A DNA stretch of 64,000 nucleotides. It comes from CAIQJJ01 sp049325275 (GTDB lineage Bacteria; Chloroflexota; Anaerolineae; Anaerolineales; UBA4823). The position numbers and the translations under genes were made by a program. The notes under the pieces are model-generated. The model was given only the letters and a program-made list of their open reading frames with translations. It made no database searches and was not told the origin of the DNA. Positions 18,677 through 26,381 of the stretch are shown piece by piece. The stretch is taken from contig JBMOLU010000090.1 in assembly GCA_049325275.1 (NCBI GenBank), forward strand, positions 68,307-132,306, written 5' to 3'. The number at the start of each line of letters is the position of its first letter. Position 1 is the stretch's first letter.

Positions 18677-18714
18677 TGCGTACCATCCACGAACCTATTC
18701 CGATAGAATCGGTT

Positions 18715-19239
18715 TTATTTTACCATGAGGGGCAACCACAGCCCAACCGCTGCGCCGAGCAATCCGCCCACCAGCAGGCCGGCAACGACATCCGAAAGAT
18801 AGTGCACCCCCATCGCCACACGTGCCAGGCCTACACATGGCGCCCACCCCAGCAAGAGAATACCCAACCACTGCGGGGCGATCAATATTGCAGCAATAGC
18901 CAGCATCATGGCCCGCGCCGCATGGCCCGATGGAAAAGAATGGGGGTCGCTGGTGCGATAAACGCGTCCCCATTCGCCTGCTGGGCGCTGGCGTTTCACC
19001 GTAAACTTGATCGCCAGCACAAGCAGCGCCGTGCCCACCACCCCCAGGACAAGAACCAAAGCAACAAACTTCCATGCAGCATTTCCCAAGAGCCAGACAA
19101 AGGCCAGGCCCACCAGCCAGAACCAGGAATCGCCTGAATGGGCAAGCAAGATCGCCAGGCGGCGCAAGGGCGCCGGTGCCTCGTCCATACGCAGGCGAGC
19201 AGTCAAACGGACATCTAAGGCCAGCAGCTTTTTCATCAT
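18715..19239 (-). CDS. PAP2-family membrane phosphatase
   Basis: A 174-residue integral membrane protein with the three phosphatase motifs of the type-2 phosphatidic acid phosphatase family: KFTVKRQRP (about 78-86), PSGH with H106, and VAMGVHYLSDVVAG with H146. It probably dephosphorylates a lipid phosphate such as undecaprenyl pyrophosphate or phosphatidic acid at the outer face. Start choice: tandem ATGs at 19239 and 19236, just 1 nt beyond the stop of the nucleotidyltransferase gene. The longer frame would overlap that gene. Tight spacing suggests one transcript with its upstream neighbours. Confidence 0.88.
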   Translation of the reverse strand: MMKKLLALDVRLTARLRMDEAPAPLRRLAILLAHSGDSWFWLVGLAFVWLLGNAAWKFVALVLVLGVVGTALLVLAIKFTVKRQRPAGEWGRVYRTSDPHSFPSGHAARAMMLAIAAILIAPQWLGILLLGWAPCVGLARVAMGVHYLSDVVAGLLVGGLLGAAVGLWLPLMVK

Positions 19240-19240
19240 G

Positions 19241-20011
19241 CTACCGCTGCCCTTCCAAATCAGCCCGCAGGAGTTCCAACTGGTGCGGTTTATCCACATC
19301 CATGCCAACTTCGGCATACGGACAAACCACGGCGCTGGCCTTCAGGCCCAGGCGTTTGCTCACCCGGGCAACCGCGCCGTGAAGGGAAAGCTGGCGCAGG
19401 AAGATCAGCAGTACAGTATCCAATCCAAAAATAGAAGCCTGTTTGAGCGGGCTTTTGCGCGCTGCAATCAGCCGTTCGGCCAAATCGTTGTGCGTCTTCA
19501 GCAAGCGCGTACGCACAACGTTCATATCGCCGCCACACAGTTCATAATCTTTCAAACGCATGTAAGTGCGGTGAGAAGCCGGATAGCGTGCTTCCATCGT
19601 TTGGCGCGTGATGACGTTATAGCAAATGTCTGCGCCTGTATCCAGGGCAGCCTTCGTTACCCAATCGACCATTTCCGCGGTAATGGCCGGAATGTCAGAA
19701 GAAGCCAGCAAAACGTGCTCGGCTGCGGGATTGAATTCCAACACTTTAGCAATACCGGCCTGGATATTGTCGAGCATCCCACCCTGGTTAGGTAAAAAAG
19801 CACACAGCTTGCGGCCGGTCAGGCCGCTGTTTTCGTTTACGCCGATGAGGATTACCCGGTCGATGGTTTCGGCGTCTTCCAGGGCATCGATCACCCACTG
19901 GGTCATGGCTTTCCCGGCCACATCGAGCAAGGCTTTCGACTTGCCCAAGGTAAACGCATACAATTTTTCGCCCGGCTGTGGAATTCCGCCGGCAATAATT
20001 ACCGCATCCAT
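19241..20011 (-). CDS. MobA/GlmU-like nucleotidyltransferase
   Basis: A 256-residue GT-A-fold nucleotidyltransferase. The N-terminus MDAVIIAGGIPQPGEKLY matches the nucleotide-binding loop, GKSKALLDVAGKAM contributes the conserved Lys, and ASSDIPAITAEM resembles the metal-binding DxP region. The acceptor substrate cannot be read from sequence. Candidates are sugar-1-phosphates or cofactor precursors. It lies between a conserved unknown gene (3-nt gap upstream) and the PAP2 phosphatase (1-nt gap downstream), which could suggest lipid or polyol-phosphate activation, but that is only inference. Confidence 0.75.
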   Translation of the reverse strand: MDAVIIAGGIPQPGEKLYAFTLGKSKALLDVAGKAMTQWVIDALEDAETIDRVILIGVNENSGLTGRKLCAFLPNQGGMLDNIQAGIAKVLEFNPAAEHVLLASSDIPAITAEMVDWVTKAALDTGADICYNVITRQTMEARYPASHRTYMRLKDYELCGGDMNVVRTRLLKTHNDLAERLIAARKSPLKQASIFGLDTVLLIFLRQLSLHGAVARVSKRLGLKASAVVCPYAEVGMDVDKPHQLELLRADLEGQR

Positions 20012-20014
20012 ACG

Positions 20015-20914
20015 TCAGTTCAACTCCTGCAACTGGGGTTCGAGGCCGAGTCGATCGATTAAATCGCTGATCTCATCCATCGTGAGCAGGCGCCCTTTGC
20101 CTGCCACGGCCACCAAAGCCGCCTCAAGCATATTCGTTCCAAACGAACGCCCTTCCACAACGGGCGTGCTCGTCACCAGGTAGCGAGCGCCGGTGCGCCG
20201 GAAAGCGTCAACGTCTTCGGCCGTGGTAGTATTGGTAACGATCACCTTCCCATCCAACCGATCCGGCAGGTGACGCTTGATATAGTGACAATCACCGGCC
20301 AACACCGGACCAAAATGATAGTACGCTTCCCACTTCGGGGTACGTTTTTCCTGTGTCTCGCCGGTCGGGTATATCCACTCGAAAGGCAATCGCCCCACAA
20401 CAGGCATCAAAACGGCAGCTGCCGCTTTCAAGGCGCGTTCGCTGCGCAGCGGAAAGGGCAAACCCAGGCCGAACATCAGATCACCGAAAACGCAGCGATA
20501 ACCGGCATCGAGAAACGATTTGGCCATTCCCCACCGGTCAACCGCACTGACGACAAAAACCTTCTTTTCATCAATGTAATCGCCGAGGTGCGCATCCAAA
20601 AAAGCGGCCATGCGCATTTCGAGGGTGTTTTTGATCCCGCCGCCGTCGGCCAGCGGCGTGGTGGTAACGAAACGCGCGATCTTATGCGTAGAATAAAGAT
20701 TGTACCAGCGCTTATCGACCCACAGGCCCAAGTCCGTTCCACCCATGCCAAAGGCATCCACTTTGCCGTCCAATTCCTTGTAATATTGGGCAGCCTTTTC
20801 CAGATCGCCATCCGTACCGATACGCTCGATGCGGACCTTTTCACCGAGCAGTTCGATCTCGACGGCTTTGTTTCGTTTTGACGAACCAATACTGATGCTA
20901 ACAGCGCGTTTCAT
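20015..20914 (-). CDS. Conserved protein, quinate-dehydrogenase-like label uncertain
   Basis: A 299-residue soluble protein starting MKRAVSISIGSSKRNKAVEIELLG. As I recall, homologues in Chloroflexi and Firmicutes sometimes carry an automated quinate/shikimate 5-dehydrogenase label, but I see no convincing dinucleotide-binding GxGxxG loop. The repeated Gly-rich segments VDAFGMGGTDLGLW and DGGGIKNTLEMR look like ligand-binding loops. Its place directly before the nucleotidyltransferase and 15 nt after nadE ties it to that operon. The enzymatic role is not assigned. No clear ribosome site. Confidence 0.5.
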   Translation of the reverse strand: MKRAVSISIGSSKRNKAVEIELLGEKVRIERIGTDGDLEKAAQYYKELDGKVDAFGMGGTDLGLWVDKRWYNLYSTHKIARFVTTTPLADGGGIKNTLEMRMAAFLDAHLGDYIDEKKVFVVSAVDRWGMAKSFLDAGYRCVFGDLMFGLGLPFPLRSERALKAAAAVLMPVVGRLPFEWIYPTGETQEKRTPKWEAYYHFGPVLAGDCHYIKRHLPDRLDGKVIVTNTTTAEDVDAFRRTGARYLVTSTPVVEGRSFGTNMLEAALVAVAGKGRLLTMDEISDLIDRLGLEPQLQELN

Positions 20915-20929
20915 ATGTCATAGACCTTA

Positions 20930-21763
20930 TTAAGTGCCCCAGTCACGTAAATAGAGAAAATCGTAGCCGATGGTGCGGTTGGTGAGTTTGGCAATCGGCG
21001 GGAGAATACGCTTGAAGTGATTGCGGCGGACCCGTTCCACCACCGCAGCGACAAATTTCTCGGCGAAACCGGCGTCAATGCAATCGGTGGGGCTATAACG
21101 TTGATCGACAAGCAGATACAACAAGCGATCGGCTTCTTCATACTTAAACCCCAATTCGCCCTCATCGGTTTGGCCCGTCCACAAATCGGCGGTGGGTGGT
21201 TTGTCGATGATTGCGTCGGGCACGCCCAGGTCTCGTGACAACTGGCGTACTTGCGTTTTATAGAGATCGCCAATCGGGTTGAGCGCACAGGCCGAATCGC
21301 CATAGAGCGTGGTGTAACCGAGCAGGAGCTCGGTCTTGTTGCCGGTGCCGACCACCAGGCCCTGGAAGGCCTCGGACTGATCGTAGAGCACTACCATGCG
21401 CATACGCGCCATGATATTGCCCTTGCGCATGCGGTTCATTTCGGGGTCACGCGCCATCAAGGGGTCGGCCATGTCGGTGATCGGAATGGTGAGCGACTGC
21501 ACGCCCAGCGCATCGATCACGGCCTGGGCATCGTCCAACGATGCCTGCGACGAGGTGCGGTAAGGCATGCGCACGGCGAGCACGTTCTCAGGCCCGAGCG
21601 CCTCGGCAGCCAGATAGCACGAAAGCGCTGAATCGATACCGCCCGAAAGCCCGATCACGGCACGCCGGTAACCGACGCGGGTGATTTCCGAGCGAATGAA
21701 ACCGGTCAGGATCTGGCGGGCCAGTGCGGCGTTGATGGATAAGTCGATTAGATAAGGCTTCAT
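20930..21763 (-). CDS. nadE: NAD synthetase, synthetase (NadE) domain only
   Basis: A 277-residue PP-loop ATP pyrophosphatase that adenylates nicotinate adenine dinucleotide and amidates it to NAD. The P-loop is SGGIDS (40-45), GTGNKTE is the second family signature, and TADLWTGQTDEGELGF is the flexible loop. It lacks the fused amidase domain of glutamine-dependent enzymes. A separate nitrilase-type amidase is encoded two genes upstream (22429-23277) and probably supplies ammonia. The start ATG at 21763 has AGGTGAAGGG just upstream. The longer open frame overlaps the preceding gene. Confidence 0.93.
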   Translation of the reverse strand: MKPYLIDLSINAALARQILTGFIRSEITRVGYRRAVIGLSGGIDSALSCYLAAEALGPENVLAVRMPYRTSSQASLDDAQAVIDALGVQSLTIPITDMADPLMARDPEMNRMRKGNIMARMRMVVLYDQSEAFQGLVVGTGNKTELLLGYTTLYGDSACALNPIGDLYKTQVRQLSRDLGVPDAIIDKPPTADLWTGQTDEGELGFKYEEADRLLYLLVDQRYSPTDCIDAGFAEKFVAAVVERVRRNHFKRILPPIAKLTNRTIGYDFLYLRDWGT

Positions 21764-21774
21764 CGATAGACCCT

Positions 21775-22422
21775 TCACCTCAAGATTTTCTTGTTCGTGA
21801 TCATTTGAAACACTCCCATCAAGATCAAAACCGGCGCCGTACACAGAAGAACGAGCTGAAGCCTGCTTATACTTCCTGGCGGCCACCCTAAAGAAAGCAA
21901 AACCCCAATGGCAAAAGCAATTCCACAAACCACAAAGATGCCCCCGGCAACACGTGGGGAAAACCCGTCAGCACGTGAACCGGTTCGCAAAGTCGAGGCG
22001 GCTGCCGTCCGTGCAGGCATAGCCGGTTTTCCAAGCTGCGCCAAGAGCTTACTTGGATCAGGTTCGCGTTCGAGGAGTTCGAGCAACAACTCGCCAGGAA
22101 TTTTGCCGTTTCCCAGCTGCTGTCTGATATCTTCTTCTGTCCAACCATGCAGCAACATCAGCTTCAACAAATTGACAGGCTCGAGTAGGACGTCCAACGT
22201 AGCGGCATCGGGAATCCGATCGAGCAGTTCCAGCAACGCGCCTGGGGCGCTGCGCCGTTGCGCTGACACGGGCTTGGCAGCAGGAGACGGCGAGGCAGAC
22301 GAACGGTTGCGTTCCACCAGATATTCTGTACCGCAGTTTTGGCAGAGAAAACGATCACGATCCGAGGTTGGTTTTAACTGGCTGCCACAAGCAGCGCAAA
22401 CGAGTGGCGTAACGGCAGGCAT
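21775..22422 (-). CDS. Zinc-ribbon membrane protein, unknown function
   Basis: A 215-residue protein with an N-terminal zinc ribbon (C9, C12, C27, C30 in CAACGS and CQNCGT), a variable linker and a helical middle region. Two C-terminal transmembrane helices (about 155-175 and 185-205) follow. Zinc ribbons of this class often act as small regulatory or scaffold parts. It is placed between the nitrilase amidase (6-nt gap) and nadE (11-nt gap), which suggests it is co-expressed with both halves of the NAD synthetase. Whether it takes part in their assembly is inference. Confidence 0.65.
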   Translation of the reverse strand: MPAVTPLVCAACGSQLKPTSDRDRFLCQNCGTEYLVERNRSSASPSPAAKPVSAQRRSAPGALLELLDRIPDAATLDVLLEPVNLLKLMLLHGWTEEDIRQQLGNGKIPGELLLELLEREPDPSKLLAQLGKPAMPARTAAASTLRTGSRADGFSPRVAGGIFVVCGIAFAIGVLLSLGWPPGSISRLQLVLLCTAPVLILMGVFQMITNKKILR

Positions 22423-22428
22423 CTTTGT

Positions 22429-23277
22429 TTAGCGGTTGACGATGCGCCCCATCTCACGCATCACCAACGCCGTGCGCTCATCGCGCAAAAGCGGCAGTCG
22501 GGCGCGGGTACGATGGAGCTGATTGAGATCGATTTCAGCGAGGGTCAGGCCTTCTTCCTGATACGGGCCTTTGGCAACCAGTTCGCCGTTGGGGTCGAAT
22601 ACGGTTGATCCGCCCCAAAAGTTGAGCCCGTCTTCGTAGCCCACGCGGTTGGCGTGCGCCACGAAAGACGTAAACAGGCTGGCATAGGCACGGTTGATGT
22701 GCTCGACCCACCGCGCCGATTCGAGTTGCGGTTCGCGATGAATGCCGCGTCCCGGCGAAGCCGAAGTCAGCAAGAATAAGTCGGCACCATCCAACCAAAG
22801 CAAGTAAGGCGGTGAAGCATGCCAGAAATCTTCACAAATCAACATCCCGACGCGGCCGAAGCGTGTGTCGAAGGCCTGCACGGCATCACCGAGGGCAAAA
22901 AAGCGCCCTTCGTCGAAAAGCCCGTACGTGGGCAGGTAGACTTTATGATGGACGTGCACCACCTGTCCCTGGGAAAGGTAGGCGGCGGCGATGTAGAAAC
23001 GGTTACGAACGTCTTCGTCGACAAAGCCAACCACCAGATCCAGATGGCGGCTGGCTTCCAACAAGGGGCGGAAAATGGGGTCATCAGGCGCCGGCCGATG
23101 GGCAACCGCCGAAGCCAGGTCCTGCAGCACGTAACCGGTTAGCGAAAGCTCCGGGAAGACCAACAGGTCGGCACCTGAGGCACGCGCTTCTTTGACGAGG
23201 GACAGGTGCTTCTCCAGGTTGGCAGAAACATCTCCAAGGTGGGTGTTGAGTTGGGCAAGGGCTAAGGTAAGTTTCAT
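22429..23277 (-). CDS. Nitrilase-superfamily amidase, probable glutaminase partner of NadE
   Basis: A 282-residue carbon-nitrogen hydrolase with the complete catalytic triad E43 (FPELSLTGY), K112 (HHKVYLPTYGLFDE) and C148 (LICEDFWH). The KVYLPTYGxFDExR and ICEDxW motifs match the glutaminase domain of glutamine-dependent NAD synthetases rather than generic nitrilases. With nadE two genes downstream on the same strand, the likely role is to release ammonia from glutamine for NAD synthesis, as a split version of the usual fused enzyme. The split arrangement is inference from motifs and context. TAGGAAAG precedes the start. Confidence 0.85.
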   Translation of the reverse strand: MKLTLALAQLNTHLGDVSANLEKHLSLVKEARASGADLLVFPELSLTGYVLQDLASAVAHRPAPDDPIFRPLLEASRHLDLVVGFVDEDVRNRFYIAAAYLSQGQVVHVHHKVYLPTYGLFDEGRFFALGDAVQAFDTRFGRVGMLICEDFWHASPPYLLWLDGADLFLLTSASPGRGIHREPQLESARWVEHINRAYASLFTSFVAHANRVGYEDGLNFWGGSTVFDPNGELVAKGPYQEEGLTLAEIDLNQLHRTRARLPLLRDERTALVMREMGRIVNR

Positions 23278-23329
23278 CGCTTTCCTACGCTCGTGGAGAA
23301 AATGGTCGAGAGAAACGCGCCGCAGCCTG

Positions 23330-23542
23330 CTAAAAATGCGTGTGGTAAATCACCGAACCGGCCACCAGCCCGGCCACAACCACGGCCGTGGCCGGCCCGG
23401 CAGGAATCTTCGGCTTCGCCTTCTCACGCGTTTCGGCCCGCTGACCGTCGCTATCCTGGCGTTCACCCGCCGCACGCTGGCGGGAGCCTGCCGCTGCACC
23501 GACGGCTACGGCCGCCGGAATGGCTGCACAAAACATGCACAT
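23330..23542 (-). CDS. Small CxxC membrane protein linked to a metal transporter
   Basis: A 70-residue protein that I do not recognise by name. It starts MCMFCAAIPAAVAVGAAA, a CxxC followed by a hydrophobic helix. A charged Arg/Glu/Lys middle and a C-terminal hydrophobic helix ending HTHF follow. GAGGTGA lies just upstream at 23546-23552, inside the end of the ABC permease gene, whose stop is 10 nt away, so it is a real translated gene of that operon. The N-terminal Cys pair and the terminal His residues could bind zinc or manganese. That is inference, and no partner protein is known to me. Confidence 0.65.
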   Translation of the reverse strand: MCMFCAAIPAAVAVGAAAGSRQRAAGERQDSDGQRAETREKAKPKIPAGPATAVVVAGLVAGSVIYHTHF

Positions 23543-23552
23543 CGCTCACCTC

Positions 23553-24407
23553 TTACGAATGCCGCCGGACGGCCTGCCACACGGCGCCACGCCCGGGAGC
23601 AAACAAAAATACGACCAGAAAGATCAGCGCCGCGACCAACACCACCGCCGCGCCGGAAACGACATTGGCATAGTAGCTCACGTACAGGCCAACCACGCCC
23701 GAAACCATCCCGATCAGTGCGGCCACCGCCATCATCACAGCCAGGCGGCGCGTCAGCAAATAGGCTGCCGCGCCGGGGATGACCAGCATTGCCGCCACCA
23801 GGCCGACGCCCACCGTCTGCATCGAAACCACGACCGTCAATGCCAACAGCACCAACATCAGGTTACGCAGCAGTTCGGCGGGTAAACGCAGGGTGGCCGC
23901 CAGAACGGGATCGAAAGAAAACACCAGAAAAGGTTTATAGAGGAGGAAAATCGTTAGCAGCACGACCCCACCCAACAGGAAGGTCATCCAAAGATCGCCT
24001 GGGCTGACTCCCAAAACGTTGCCAAACAAAATGTGCGTCAAATCGACCGCATAGGTTTGAATGCTGCTGATCAAGGCAACCCCCAGAGCCAATGCGGCGG
24101 CAAAGAGAATACCGATGGCCGTGTCTTCCTTGAGCGTTCCCTGGCGCGACAACGCGCCAATCCCCAAGGCAACGACAATCGCCGCGACCAGCGCGCCAAG
24201 CAGTAAATTTGCGCCCAGCAAATAGGCTACGGCCACGCCCGGCAAAATAGCGTGGGCCAGGGCATCGCCCAGAAAAGCCATCGAACGCAGCACCACGTAG
24301 CAGCCCACCACCGCGCACAAGATGCCCACCATCACGGCAGCCAAAAAGCCGCGCTGCATAAACGTATACGAAAAAGGCGCAAGCAGCCAGGCCACGAGCG
24401 CGTCCAT
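23553..24407 (-). CDS. Zinc/manganese ABC transporter permease (ZnuB/MntB family)
   Basis: A 284-residue polytopic membrane protein of the ABC-3 family, with about eight hydrophobic helices. Family landmarks are GCYVVLRSMAFLGDALAHAILPGVAVAYLLG near the N-terminus and the VVSMQTVGVGLVAAMLVIPGAAAYLLT segment. Its start ATG at 24407 overlaps the stop of the ATPase gene (TAATG), which is classic translational coupling. A longer frame starting at 24428 is less likely. With the ATPase it forms the import channel. A zinc- or manganese-binding lipoprotein is not in the window. Confidence 0.9.
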   Translation of the reverse strand: MDALVAWLLAPFSYTFMQRGFLAAVMVGILCAVVGCYVVLRSMAFLGDALAHAILPGVAVAYLLGANLLLGALVAAIVVALGIGALSRQGTLKEDTAIGILFAAALALGVALISSIQTYAVDLTHILFGNVLGVSPGDLWMTFLLGGVVLLTIFLLYKPFLVFSFDPVLAATLRLPAELLRNLMLVLLALTVVVSMQTVGVGLVAAMLVIPGAAAYLLTRRLAVMMAVAALIGMVSGVVGLYVSYYANVVSGAAVVLVAALIFLVVFLFAPGRGAVWQAVRRHS

Positions 24408-25213
24408 TATCGTTCCTCTTTCGGGCAACAGTCGTCCACCAGAACACCACCACCCGGCAGCACCAAAATCCGCCCGCCGAAGGCCTCGGCCAATCTTTCG
24501 TTGGTAAAGACTTCTTGCGGCGCCCCATACGCCACCAGACGGTGGTTGATTAACACAACTTGATCGAAACGCTCCGCCGCCAGATGTAAATCGTGGGTCG
24601 AGATCATCATCGTCACATCCTGGGATTGAAGCCGGTCGAGCAAAGCGAGGGTCGTTTCCTGCGTAGAAACATCGACGCCGGTGAAAGGTTCATCCATTAG
24701 CAAAATGTGGGGTTCCTGAGCCAGGGCACGCGCCAGAAACACACGCTGCTGCTGCCCACCCGAAAGATCGCCGATTGGGCGCCTGGCAAGGTCTGCAATA
24801 TTCATCTGATCGAGGCAGCGTGCCACAACCTGCCGGTCGGCACGCGAGGGGCGGCGCAGCCATCCCTGGCGCCCATAACGGCCCATCATCACTACATCTT
24901 CCACCGTCACAGGAAAGCGCCAGTCGACCTCACCGCGTTGCGGCACGTAGGCCACGCAATCCTGGTGGCTGCCACGTGACTGCCCGTGAATGAGAATTCG
25001 CCCGGCGCGCAGAGGAAGCAGCCCAACCAGCGCCTTAAACAGCGTAGACTTCCCGGCCCCATTCGGCCCGACCACAGCCACACGCGCGCCATGCGGCACG
25101 TGAAAGGTAATATCTTGCAACACGGGGCGGCCGTTATACGCGACCGTTACCCCTTCAAATTCCAGGCGGGCGTCGGGAGCCAGTGCGCCTTGCGGAAGAG
25201 GGATGCTCTGCAT
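24407..25213 (-). CDS. Zinc/manganese ABC transporter ATP-binding protein
   Basis: A 268-residue ABC ATPase with Walker A GPNGAGKST, Q-loop region YVPQRGEVDWRFPVTVEDVV (typical of metal importers), signature LSGGQQQR, Walker B ILLMDEP and the switch STHDLH. The upstream alternative start at 25267 is a TTG without a ribosome site, so ATG 25213 is chosen. A TACAAT -10 (25220-25225) ends only 6 nt before this ATG, which would give a leaderless mRNA. It is first in an operon with the permease and the small CxxC protein. Confidence 0.92.
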   Translation of the reverse strand: MQSIPLPQGALAPDARLEFEGVTVAYNGRPVLQDITFHVPHGARVAVVGPNGAGKSTLFKALVGLLPLRAGRILIHGQSRGSHQDCVAYVPQRGEVDWRFPVTVEDVVMMGRYGRQGWLRRPSRADRQVVARCLDQMNIADLARRPIGDLSGGQQQRVFLARALAQEPHILLMDEPFTGVDVSTQETTLALLDRLQSQDVTMMISTHDLHLAAERFDQVVLINHRLVAYGAPQEVFTNERLAEAFGGRILVLPGGGVLVDDCCPKEER

Positions 25214-25276
25214 TTGCCGATTGTACCGCGTCCCAAGAAGAATCACAGCTTTTGGGGTAGTTTTCAAGCTGCAAGC

Positions 25277-25303
25277 AAAACGGGCATGGAAAGCCCATGC
25301 CCG
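25277..25303 (-). terminator. Intrinsic terminator after the LysM gene
   Basis: CGGGCATGG and CCATGCCCG (25281-25289 and 25295-25303) form a perfect 9-bp stem with a 5-nt loop. On the minus strand it is followed by TTTT (25277-25280). It lies 25 nt past the LysM gene stop. Confidence 0.8.
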
Positions 25304-25327
25304 CGGATTGAAAAGCGACGGAGAAGC

Positions 25328-26137
25328 CTATTGCGCAGGTGTTGGTGTCGGTGAGGGTGTCAGCGTTTTGATGGAGCCCAAAGCCGCCGTAGGAGAAGCA
25401 GGGACATCGGTACCCGGCGTGCCGCCTCCCGGAATCGGTGTGAACGTCGGGTAAGGCGTAACCAGGTTGGGCGGTACTTCGATCACTTCGCAAGCAGCCG
25501 GGCTGTAATCTTCGTCGAAGCCGTTTTCCTTGCGGATCGCATCGATGGTGCTGTTGAATTTTATCGCTACCTGGTAAAGCCCCTCGCCCGGCAAAACGGT
25601 ATAGCGAACTACCTGCTTATACTCGAACGGCAACGTTGTTGCGGTTGGCCGTGCGAGACCCGGCGGCGGGATCAGCAGTTCTTGTGCCGCGTAAATGATC
25701 GGGTTCTCGACATCCAGCTTGTCAGCATTCATTTCGATGATCAGGCAAGGGTCTTGCACGTCGAACTTTTCCGAGATGCTGAGCAGGGTGTCGTCTACAT
25801 TGACCACATAGATGAATGCGCTGGCAGCCGTTTCTGTGGGCGTTGGTATGGGGGTTTCGGTAACCGTGGGCGTCAGCGTTGGCGTCGGGGTCTCGGTAGC
25901 GGTCGGGGTGGGCGTCGCCGTTTGGGTGGGCGTCGCCGTGAACGTTGGGGTAGCCGTTGGCTCGAACATCGCCAGTGAAGGGAAGTCACCGGCTACGAGG
26001 TAGAAAATGATCACGGCTGCGCCCAAGACGAGCAAGATTGCAGAAACGATAGCAATCAACGCTGGCATGCGTTGCGAACGCTGTTGGCGCTTTCGGTACG
26101 ATTCGATCACGTTTTGGGCAGACTCTTTGTCGCTCAT
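25328..26137 (-). CDS. Membrane-anchored LysM-domain protein
   Basis: A 269-residue protein: cytoplasmic Lys/Arg-rich start, one transmembrane helix (about 25-50), and a Thr/Pro repeat linker (about 58-105, ATPTxTPT style). Two LysM-like modules follow (about 108-160, IYVVNVDDTLLSISEKFDV; about 175-225, VVRYTVLPGEGLYQVAIKF), then a second Pro-rich tail. LysM modules bind peptidoglycan or other N-acetylglucosamine polymers, so it probably sits at the wall. Its repeat-rich coding sequence (GTCGGGGT-type repeats) could vary in length between strains. A ribosome site AAGGAAAAGGAAA precedes the start. Confidence 0.8.
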   Translation of the reverse strand: MSDKESAQNVIESYRKRQQRSQRMPALIAIVSAILLVLGAAVIIFYLVAGDFPSLAMFEPTATPTFTATPTQTATPTPTATETPTPTLTPTVTETPIPTPTETAASAFIYVVNVDDTLLSISEKFDVQDPCLIIEMNADKLDVENPIIYAAQELLIPPPGLARPTATTLPFEYKQVVRYTVLPGEGLYQVAIKFNSTIDAIRKENGFDEDYSPAACEVIEVPPNLVTPYPTFTPIPGGGTPGTDVPASPTAALGSIKTLTPSPTPTPAQ

Positions 26138-26381
26138 AAATTTTCCTTTTCCTTAAGTCCGGCGCTTTTGCCTGCATCGCAAGCCTCACCATCAGCGACG
26201 CAAAGCGGAAGCGCCAAAGTTTCTCATTGCGGCCCCCCAAGGAACCGCTGTCATGGAGACTGGTCCTTTGCCTGGGTGAGATTCTCCGATTGTACCCCAT
26301 TTTTCGGCCGGCAAGCCAGGGGCGAAAAAGCAACGACAAACATCTCGCTGGGGTTCCCGCCGACGTGGTAAAATTCGCCCG

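Noticed and set aside
25800..25960. Possible satellite in the LysM gene
   Set aside because: The repeats are codons of a Thr/Pro linker in frame, so they are part of the protein.
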